From assembly GCA_903893935.1 (NCBI GenBank), contig CAITOD010000198.1, forward strand, positions 1-6,971: a stretch of DNA of 6,971 nucleotides, in the 5' to 3' direction. A program made the position numbers and the translations under genes. This DNA comes from an uncultured Sphingomonadales bacterium (GTDB lineage Bacteria; Pseudomonadota; Alphaproteobacteria; Sphingomonadales; Sphingomonadaceae). The notes under the pieces are model-generated. The model searched no databases. It was given only the letters and a program-made list of their open reading frames with translations, and was not told the DNA's origin. How positions within the stretch are numbered: position 1 is the first letter of the stretch; the number at the start of each line of letters is the position of its first letter. Below are positions 1-4,954 of this stretch, piece after piece.

Positions 1-482
1 GATCTACCGTAAATCAGCGAATGGAACCGGTGGTTCGATTCCATGTAGGCCAGCACATCGCCACCTTCGAGCGCGGCATCGGTGGCGAGATCGGCGGCCT
101 CGATCTGGCGCAACAGATCGTGCGTGATGTGCGGCAGCGCCGCAACCGCCGCCATGGGTTCGAGCAGGCGGCGCAATTGCATGATTTCGTCGAACCGCGC
201 CGCGGTCATGCGCGGCACCATCACCGCGCGTTTCGAGCGGATTTCGACCGCGCCCTCTGCGGCGATGCGGCTCAGCGCGTCGCGCACCGGCATCTGGCTG
301 ACCCCGATTTCCTGCGCCAGCCCGCGCGTCGAAATGCCCACCCCCGGCGCGATCCGCCCGGTGATCAGCCGATAGCGCAAATCCTCGTAAACCTGCTGGC
401 GCAACGACGCCGGAGCATCGCCGATATCCGCGCCTTCGCCGTTATCATCGATATCCAGATCCACGCTTGCCAATGCTTTCAT
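1..482 (-). CDS. GntR-family transcriptional regulator, FCD subfamily (3' end outside window)
   Basis: A DNA-binding one-component regulator, read on the minus strand from ATG at 482 to the window edge: 160 codons and no stop. FCD regulators usually run about 220-240 residues, so about a third is missing. After an acidic N-terminal tail, residues 27-93 form a winged helix-turn-helix containing ISTRGLAQEIGVSQMPVRDA, a typical GntR recognition region with the conserved PVRDAL. The helical FCD ligand domain starts near residue 98 (FDEIMQLRRLLEP). A NHRFH stretch at residues 150-154 fits the first metal-binding segment of FCD domains, with Asn where many have Asp. ATG 482 was chosen because GGGGATGAG lies 7 bases upstream; an in-frame ATG at 494 would add MSKR but lacks a spaced ribosome site. 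The gene is divergent from the aminotransferase at 703, so it probably controls that gene and itself; the effector is unknown. Family call is firm, target is inferred. Confidence 0.9.
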   Translation of the reverse strand, partial: MKALASVDLDIDDNGEGADIGDAPASLRQQVYEDLRYRLITGRIAPGVGISTRGLAQEIGVSQMPVRDALSRIAAEGAVEIRSKRAVMVPRMTAARFDEIMQLRRLLEPMAAVAALPHITHDLLRQIEAADLATDAALEGGDVLAYMESNHRFHSLIYGR

Positions 483-489
483 GCGTTTG

Positions 490-498
490 CTCATCCCC
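490..498 (-). promoter_or_regulatory. Ribosome binding site deciding the GntR start
   Basis: On the minus strand the sequence GGGGATGAG ends 7 bases before ATG 482. It contains the alternative ATG (494) inside itself. That upstream ATG would have its G-run directly abutting it, too close to work as a Shine-Dalgarno site, so the downstream start is preferred. The match to GGAGG is only partial. Confidence 0.35.
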
Positions 499-572
499 GG
501 GGGATCGACACTGTGACGCGTTCGGGCCGAATGCGCAACGGCACACCGGACTAGGGCTTTCGAAGGGCAAAG

Positions 573-608
573 TTGCCACCCTTTTTGCACCTTGCGAAGT
601 GGTGGCAA
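573..608. promoter_or_regulatory. Candidate operator: 8-bp inverted repeat in the divergent gap
   Basis: TTGCCACC at 573-580 is matched exactly by its reverse complement GGTGGCAA at 601-608, with a 20-base spacer. A third, one-base-shorter copy, TTGCACC, sits at 585-591 between the arms, so CACC (588-591) and GGTG (601-604) also face each other across 9 bases. GntR/FCD regulators commonly bind short dyads near their own promoter, and this one lies between the divergent regulator and aminotransferase genes, just upstream of the best -35 candidate. That it binds this regulator is inference; the repeat itself is directly visible. Confidence 0.4.
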
Positions 609-637
609 GCCGATTTGACGCAGGGCCGTGCACCGCA

Positions 638-666
638 TTGACGCCCGCCAGCGCTGTGTTTAACTG
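638..666 (+). promoter_or_regulatory. Candidate promoter of the aminotransferase gene
   Basis: TTGACG at 638-643 matches five of six bases of the -35 consensus. At a 17-base spacing lies TAACTG (661-666), and at 16 bases TTAACT (660-665); both are weak -10 matches, which is common in GC-rich alphaproteobacteria. Transcription would begin near 673, leaving a short leader before the ribosome site at 688-694. A second TTGACG at 615-620 has no good partner. Confidence 0.3.
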
Positions 667-687
667 TGATCTTAGCTGCGACGCACA

Positions 688-694
688 AGGGGGA
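688..694 (+). promoter_or_regulatory. Ribosome binding site deciding the aminotransferase start
   Basis: AGGGGGA at 688-694 ends 8 bases before ATG 703, a normal spacing. The in-frame ATG at 694 overlaps this site and is too close to be served by it, so 703 is the better start, although 694 would add only Met-Lys-Ala. Confidence 0.55.
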
Positions 695-702
695 TGAAAG
701 CC

Positions 703-2088
703 ATGGTCACTGCCCGCAATTACGACATTCCCGCGTTGCGCCAGCTCGACGTGGCGCACCATCTGCCCGCGCAATCGAGCTATGCCCTGCAAGTCGAACT
801 CGGCGGCAGCCGCATCATCACCCATGCCAAAGGCTCGACGATTTACGATGGCGATGGCCACGCCATTCTCGACGGCATGGCCGGGCTGTGGTGCGTCAAT
901 ATCGGCTATGACCGCCCCGAACTGGCCGAAGTGGCCGCGCGCCAGATGGCCGAGCTGCCATTCTACAACACTTTTTTCCGCACCGCGACAGTACCGCCGA
1001 TCGAGCTTGCGGCGCGGATCGCCGGGCTGCTGGGTGGCGATCTGCAGCACGTGTTTTTCAACAACAGCGGGTCAGAGGCCAACGACACCGTGTTCCGCCT
1101 GGTGCGCACCTATTGGACGCTCAAAGGCGAACCCGACCGCACGGTATTTATCAGCCGCCACAATGCCTATCACGGCTCGACCGTTGCCGCCGCAAGCCTT
1201 GGCGGCATGGATTACATGCATGTCCAGGGCGGGTTGCCGATCCCCGGCGTCGAACACGTGATGCAGCCGTACCATTTCGGCGACGGCTTCGGAGAAGACC
1301 CCGCCGCATTCGCGGCGCGCGCGGCGCAGGCGATCGAGGACCGCATCCTCGCGGTCGGGCCGCAGAACGTGGCGGCCTTTATCGGCGAGCCGGTGCAAGG
1401 CGCCGGCGGCGTGATCATCCCGCCGCCGGGCTACTGGCAAGCGGTCGAAGCGATCTGCCGCAAATACGGCATCCTGCTGGTCAGCGACGAAGTGATCTGC
1501 GGCTTTGGCCGGCTGGGCGAATGGTTCGGGTTCCAGCATTTCGGCGTGACGCCCGATATCGTGTCGATGGCCAAAGGCTTGTCATCGGGCTATCTGCCGA
1601 TTTCCGCCACCGCCGTTTCGAGCGCGATCGTCGATGTGCTGCGCGCCTCGGGCGAGGAATTCGTCCACGGCTACACTTATTCGGGCCACCCGGTTGCAGC
1701 GGCAGTGGCACTACGCAATATCCGGATCATCGCCGAAGAGCGGCTGGTCGAACGCACCCGCGAAGACACCGGCCCCTATCTGGCCCACGCGCTCGCCTCG
1801 CGGCTTGCCTCCCATCCGCTGGTGGGCGAAGCGCGGTCGCTCGGCCTGATCGGCGCGGTCGAAATCGTCGCCGAAAAAGGCACCAACCGCCGGCACGGCA
1901 AAGGCGGCCAGGCCGGCCCGATCGTCCGCGACGCCTGCATCGCACGCGGCCTGATGGTGCGCGCCATCCGCGATTCAATCGTGATGAGCCCGCCCCTGGT
2001 CATAACGCACGCCGAAATCGACCAGATTGTCGATACGATCGTCGCCGCGCTGGACGCCTCGGCCGAGGCCCTAAACGCGTTGGGATGA
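703..2088 (+). CDS. Class III PLP-dependent omega-aminotransferase (amine/putrescine:pyruvate type)
   Basis: A cytoplasmic PLP enzyme of 461 residues, the usual length for class III aminotransferases, moving an amino group from an amine or omega-amino acid to a keto acid, typically pyruvate. Visible in order: GLWCVNIGY (residues 61-69, active-site Trp63), FYNTFF (87-92), NNSGSEAND (120-128, cofactor phosphate loop), YHGST (156-160, ring-stacking Tyr156), GEPVQGAGG (228-236), SDEVICGFGR with Asp262 for the PLP nitrogen, SMAKGLSSGY with Schiff-base Lys291, GYTYSGHP with Thr325 from the partner subunit, and Arg420 in the position of the flipping arginine that binds substrate carboxylates. All key residues are present. 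The overall pattern, including the GGLPIPGVEH stretch, resembles SpuC-type putrescine:pyruvate enzymes and amine:pyruvate omega-transaminases; beta-alanine or GABA:pyruvate enzymes are close alternatives. It is divergent from a GntR regulator that probably controls it. Family is near certain; substrate is not determined. Confidence 0.94.
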   Translation: MVTARNYDIPALRQLDVAHHLPAQSSYALQVELGGSRIITHAKGSTIYDGDGHAILDGMAGLWCVNIGYDRPELAEVAARQMAELPFYNTFFRTATVPPIELAARIAGLLGGDLQHVFFNNSGSEANDTVFRLVRTYWTLKGEPDRTVFISRHNAYHGSTVAAASLGGMDYMHVQGGLPIPGVEHVMQPYHFGDGFGEDPAAFAARAAQAIEDRILAVGPQNVAAFIGEPVQGAGGVIIPPPGYWQAVEAICRKYGILLVSDEVICGFGRLGEWFGFQHFGVTPDIVSMAKGLSSGYLPISATAVSSAIVDVLRASGEEFVHGYTYSGHPVAAAVALRNIRIIAEERLVERTREDTGPYLAHALASRLASHPLVGEARSLGLIGAVEIVAEKGTNRRHGKGGQAGPIVRDACIARGLMVRAIRDSIVMSPPLVITHAEIDQIVDTIVAALDASAEALNALG

Positions 2089-2106
2089 TGACAATGCGAC
2101 GCCCGC

Positions 2107-2160
2107 TCATCCCGAGCTGCAAAGCACGAACGGGGCTGGGGAAAGGGGAGGCTCGGATGA
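2107..2160. repeat. Imperfect inverted repeat between aminotransferase and pseudouridine synthase
   Basis: TCATCCCGAGC (2107-2117) pairs with GCTCGGATGA (2151-2160) with a single unpaired C, enclosing a 33-base loop that includes the G-rich stretch before 2151. It lies downstream of the aminotransferase stop and could fold in its transcript tail. No U-rich tract follows, so it is not a standard intrinsic terminator, and the long loop makes it a weak hairpin. Whether it has any role is unknown. Confidence 0.25.
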
Positions 2161-2208
2161 AGGCAGCAGGGGGGTGACGGACAGTCGCAAGCAGGATAAA
2201 GGCTCGCG

Positions 2209-3048
2209 ATGACTCGTCCGCTCAAACCCGGTAGCAGCCCCCCGCGACGGCCCGCCGCTATCCATGCCCCGCGCCGTGCGGCGCCTGCGACCGTTGCCAC
2301 GGATGGCCCCCCGCGCGAAGGCGAACGCATTGCCAAGCTGCTCGCGCGCGCGGGCATTGCCAGCCGCCGCGAAGTCGAACGGATCATTGCCGAAGGCCGC
2401 GTCAGCCTGAACGGCGAAGTCGTCACCACGCCCGCGACCGTGCTCAAGAACCTGCGCGGCTTGACCGTCGATGGCAAGCCGGTGGCAATGGCTGCACCCG
2501 CCCGCCTGTTCCGCTTTCACAAGCCCGAAGGGCTGATCACCGCCGAGCGCGATCCGGCCGGGCGCCCGACGATCTACAACGCGCTGGTCAATGCCTTGCC
2601 CGCCGGCACGCCGCGGGTGATGCCGGTCGGGCGGCTCGATCTCAACACCGAAGGGCTGTTGCTGCTGACCAACGACGGCGAACTGAAGCGCGCGATGGAA
2701 TTGCCCGCCTCGGGCATTCCGCGCACTTATCGTGCCCGCACGTTCGGCGACATCAGCCAGCCCCGGCTCGAAGAGCTGATGCAGGGGATCGAGATCGACG
2801 GGCTGCGCTATGGCCCGATCAACGCCAACATGGAGCGCCGCACCGGGCGCAACCAGTGGATCGAACTGACGCTGACCGAAGGCAAGAACCGCGAAGTGCG
2901 CCGCGTGCTCGAACACCTGGGTCTGCAAGTCTCGCGGCTTATCCGCACTGCCTATGGCCCGTTCCCGCTGGGCGATATTCCGCGCGGGGCCGCGGTAGAA
3001 GTGCGCCAGCATGATGTGGAGACCTTTCGCAAGGCGCTCAAGCTGTGA
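2209..3048 (+). CDS. rluB: RsuA/RluB-family 23S rRNA pseudouridine synthase
   Basis: Converts a specific uridine in ribosomal RNA to pseudouridine; the RluB branch acts on U2605 (E. coli numbering) of 23S rRNA. The 279-residue protein opens with a basic, Pro/Arg/Ala-rich tail (1-36), then an S4 RNA-binding domain (37-92: ERIAKLLARAGIASRREVER, then VSLNGEVV). The catalytic domain starts at LFRFHKPEGLITAERD (100-115) and carries GRLDLNTEGLLLLTNDGEL (141-159) with catalytic Asp144, then LTEGKNREVRRVLEHLGL (222-239) and LIRTAYGPFPLGDIPRG near the end. AAAGG at 2198-2202 is spaced 6 bases from the ATG. The stop overlaps the GTG start of rsmD, so the two are an operon. RluB is favoured over RsuA, RluE and RluF by length and by the rsmD linkage seen in alphaproteobacteria; the exact target uridine is inferred. 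Confidence 0.92.
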   Translation: MTRPLKPGSSPPRRPAAIHAPRRAAPATVATDGPPREGERIAKLLARAGIASRREVERIIAEGRVSLNGEVVTTPATVLKNLRGLTVDGKPVAMAAPARLFRFHKPEGLITAERDPAGRPTIYNALVNALPAGTPRVMPVGRLDLNTEGLLLLTNDGELKRAMELPASGIPRTYRARTFGDISQPRLEELMQGIEIDGLRYGPINANMERRTGRNQWIELTLTEGKNREVRRVLEHLGLQVSRLIRTAYGPFPLGDIPRGAAVEVRQHDVETFRKALKL

Positions 3049-3599
3049 GGATTATCGCCGGGGCGTGGCGTGGCCGCAAACTGGTTGCGCCGGCGGGCGA
3101 CCTCACGCGCCCGACCGCCGACCGCACGCGCGAAACGCTGTTTTCGATGCTGGTCAGCCGGCTGGGCAGTTTTGAAGGTCTCGCGGTCGCCGACCTGTTT
3201 GCCGGATCGGGCGCGCTCGGGCTTGAGGCTTTGTCGCGCGGCGCGGCAACGGCGCTGTTTGTCGAACAGGATGCCAAAGCGCTCGATGCGATCCGCGCCA
3301 ATGTACGCACTCTCGATGCCGGCGCGCGCGCGACCGTGCGCGCGGGCTCGGTCCTGGCGCTTGGCGTGGCGCGCGCGCCGCTGGACCTGGTGCTGATCGA
3401 TCCGCCCTATCAGACCGGCGCGGGCGTGGTCGCGATCGACAAGCTGGCGAGGCTCGGCTGGATCGGCCCGGCCACCTGGATCAGCCTCGAAACCGCCGCC
3501 AAAGAGCCGGTCGAAATCCGCGGCTGCACGATCGATGCCGAACGCACGGTGGGCAAGGCGCGGATTACTTTGCTCCGCCCCGACGCGGCGCCAGCGTGA
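3045..3599 (+). CDS. rsmD: 16S rRNA (guanine966-N2)-methyltransferase RsmD
   Basis: Methylates N2 of G966 in helix 31 of 16S rRNA using S-adenosylmethionine, late in small-subunit assembly. The 184-residue protein is of normal RsmD length. It begins MRIIAGAWRGRKL, followed by the family signature RPTADRTRETLF (22-33). Motif I for SAM binding is DLFAGSGALGLEALSRGA (50-67), VEQD (73-76) is the acidic motif II, and LVLIDPPYQ (115-123) holds the DPPY catalytic motif of N2-guanine and N6-adenine methyltransferases. The start is GTG 3045, overlapping the upstream stop as GTGA; AAGG at 3031-3034 can serve as ribosome site, and translation is likely coupled to the pseudouridine synthase. The last 35 bases are shared, antisense, with the end of the transporter gene. 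Confidence 0.95.
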   Translation: MRIIAGAWRGRKLVAPAGDLTRPTADRTRETLFSMLVSRLGSFEGLAVADLFAGSGALGLEALSRGAATALFVEQDAKALDAIRANVRTLDAGARATVRAGSVLALGVARAPLDLVLIDPPYQTGAGVVAIDKLARLGWIGPATWISLETAAKEPVEIRGCTIDAERTVGKARITLLRPDAAPA

Positions 3600-4845
3600 C
3601 CCCGGCGAGCGTCAACGCGCCCGCCAGCGTCAGAAACAGACCCACATAGGCGACCCCGCCATTTGCTGCGAGCCAGCTCGCGGCAAACGGCGCGAGCGCG
3701 CCGCCGATGATGCCGCCGCAATTGAACGCGATCGAGATGCCGGTGTAACGCACCGCAGTGGGGTACAGCGTGGGCAGCCATGCGCCGAGCGGGCCATAAG
3801 CCAGCCCCATCACGAACAGCGCCGAGCCCAGCGTTAGCAAGACCAGCGGCACCGAGCCCGACGCCAGCCCGCTGCCAAAGCCCAGGCCCACCAGCATTGT
3901 CAGCGCCGCACCGATTGCCAGCACGCGCGCCGGGCTGGTGCGATCGGCCCAGGTGCCCGCAACGACAATGCCCGCCGCCAGCGCAAAATTGGCAACGAGT
4001 TGCAGCGCCAGAAACCGCTGCATGGCAAACCCCAGATGCGTGGTGGCAAACGACAGCGCAAAAGTGGTGCCGAGGTAGAAAATGGCAAAACACGCGACAA
4101 CACCCGCGGTGCCCGCGACAACCGCGCCGGGATAGCCGCGCAGCAAGGCGCCGACCGGCACGCGCGGCGGGGGTGCGGCTTCGAGCGCAGCGCGGAACAC
4201 CGCCGTCTCGCCGATCTTGAGCCGCACCCACATCCCCAGCAGCACCAGCACCGCGCTCGCCAGAAACGGAATGCGCCAGCCCCACGCGGCGAAATCGGCG
4301 GGCGCCAATGTGAGCGAGAGGATCAGGAACAGCCCGTTGGCGACCAGAAAGCCGAGCGGCGCGCCCAGTTGCGGTGCTGCGCCAAACCGCGCTTCCCAGC
4401 CTTTGGGCGCGTTTTCGACCGCGAGCAGGCTCGCCCCGCCCCATTCGCCGCCCAGCCCGAACCCCTGGCCAAACCGCAACAGGCACAAGAGCGCGGGCGC
4501 GATCGGCCCGGCCATCGCATACGTCGGCAAAAACCCGATCGCCAGCGTCGATCCCCCCATCAGCATCAGCGAAGCGACCAATGTCGATTTGCGTCCGACC
4601 CGGTCGCCGAAATGCCCGAACGCGATCGCGCCGACCGGCCGCGCCACGAATGCCAGTCCGAACGTCATGAACGACAGCAGCACCGCAGCGGCGGGCGATT
4701 GCTTGGGAAAAAACAGCGGCCCGATCACCAGTGCGGCCGCCGTCGCGTAAATATAGAAATCATAGAATTCGACCGCCGTGCCGACGAGGCTCGCGGTCAG
4801 CACGCGCGCGTGTTGCCGAACGGGATTGATCCGCCGATGGTTCAT
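3565..4845 (-). CDS. MFS transporter, metabolite:H+ symporter (MHS) type
   Basis: A 426-residue inner-membrane protein of the major facilitator superfamily, with about twelve hydrophobic segments spread from residue 15 to 418. The loop after helix 2 has the MFS signature GHFGDRVGRKSTL (77-89). RFGQGFGLGGEWGGA (124-138) and WGWRIPFLAS (188-197) are typical of the MHS branch (ShiA, ProP, KgtP, citrate and dicarboxylate carriers), as is YPTAVRYTGI (361-370). Such carriers bring in organic acids, amino acids or betaines with protons. AAAGGGGGG on the minus strand (4850-4858) is 4 bases from the ATG, a strong site. The gene stands alone on its strand, convergent with rsmD and divergent from the helicase, so neighbours do not reveal its substrate. 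The MFS call is firm, the MHS branch likely, the substrate unknown. Confidence 0.92.
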   Translation of the reverse strand: MNHRRINPVRQHARVLTASLVGTAVEFYDFYIYATAAALVIGPLFFPKQSPAAAVLLSFMTFGLAFVARPVGAIAFGHFGDRVGRKSTLVASLMLMGGSTLAIGFLPTYAMAGPIAPALLCLLRFGQGFGLGGEWGGASLLAVENAPKGWEARFGAAPQLGAPLGFLVANGLFLILSLTLAPADFAAWGWRIPFLASAVLVLLGMWVRLKIGETAVFRAALEAAPPPRVPVGALLRGYPGAVVAGTAGVVACFAIFYLGTTFALSFATTHLGFAMQRFLALQLVANFALAAGIVVAGTWADRTSPARVLAIGAALTMLVGLGFGSGLASGSVPLVLLTLGSALFVMGLAYGPLGAWLPTLYPTAVRYTGISIAFNCGGIIGGALAPFAASWLAANGGVAYVGLFLTLAGALTLAGVTLAPRRGGAK

Positions 4846-4954
4846 GCTTCCCCCCTTTGTTCAGCATCACCTGAGCATAGGGCGCCCTCGATACGCGATC
4901 CGCCACGCACCGCAAGGCATTGCTTGTGCGCGCCAAGTTCCCTACTTGTTCCAG
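4846..4954. promoter_or_regulatory. Divergent intergenic region, transporter and helicase
   Basis: These 109 bases must carry the start signals for both divergent genes. On the minus strand TATGCT (4874-4879) is a possible -10 for the transporter but has no convincing -35. On the plus strand TTGCTT (4920-4925), 17 bases and TACTTG (4943-4948) form a weak promoter-like pair for the helicase. AGGGCGCCCT (4879-4888) is a perfect 10-base palindrome, but so GC-rich that chance is a fair explanation. No recognisable LexA-type box (GTTC-N7-GTTC in alphaproteobacteria) was found here: GTTC occurs at 4937-4940 and 4948-4951, but with the same 7-base spacing (4941-4947), which is noted as a separate finding. 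Confidence 0.3.
4937..4951 (+). promoter_or_regulatory. Possible SOS/LexA box in front of the UvrD-type helicase
   Basis: GTTC at 4937-4940 is repeated at 4948-4951 with exactly 7 bases between, matching the direct-repeat GTTC-N7-GTTC form of the alphaproteobacterial LexA site. It ends 3 bases before the GTG start of a DNA-repair helicase, a gene that is SOS-controlled in several bacteria. The match is to the 8 defined bases only; binding is inferred. Confidence 0.45.

Noticed and set aside
1..4. Window begins with GATC, which could mark a cloned-fragment edge
   Set aside because: GATC is very frequent in this sequence and the right edge has none, so no conclusion can be drawn.
445..1050. 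201-codon open frame on the minus strand over the divergent gap and aminotransferase start
   Set aside because: It overlaps two well-supported genes in antisense, and its predicted protein shows no recognisable domain.
1113..2177. 354-codon plus-strand frame inside the aminotransferase gene
   Set aside because: Arg/Pro-rich shadow translation of the real frame, typical of GC-rich DNA. Only its last 30 codons extend past the gene; those are discussed separately.
2107..3012. 301-codon minus-strand frame opposite the pseudouridine synthase
   Set aside because: Antisense shadow of a gene with a complete set of catalytic motifs; no domain is visible in it.
3588..3640. Repeated CCAGCGT-like units at the transporter 3' end
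   Set aside because: They encode a Leu-Thr-Leu-Ala-Gly repeat in the last membrane helix, a simple consequence of hydrophobic composition.
4879..4888. Perfect palindrome AGGGCGCCCT in the transporter/helicase gap
   Set aside because: Short and almost wholly G/C; expected by chance at this composition, with no second copy nearby.
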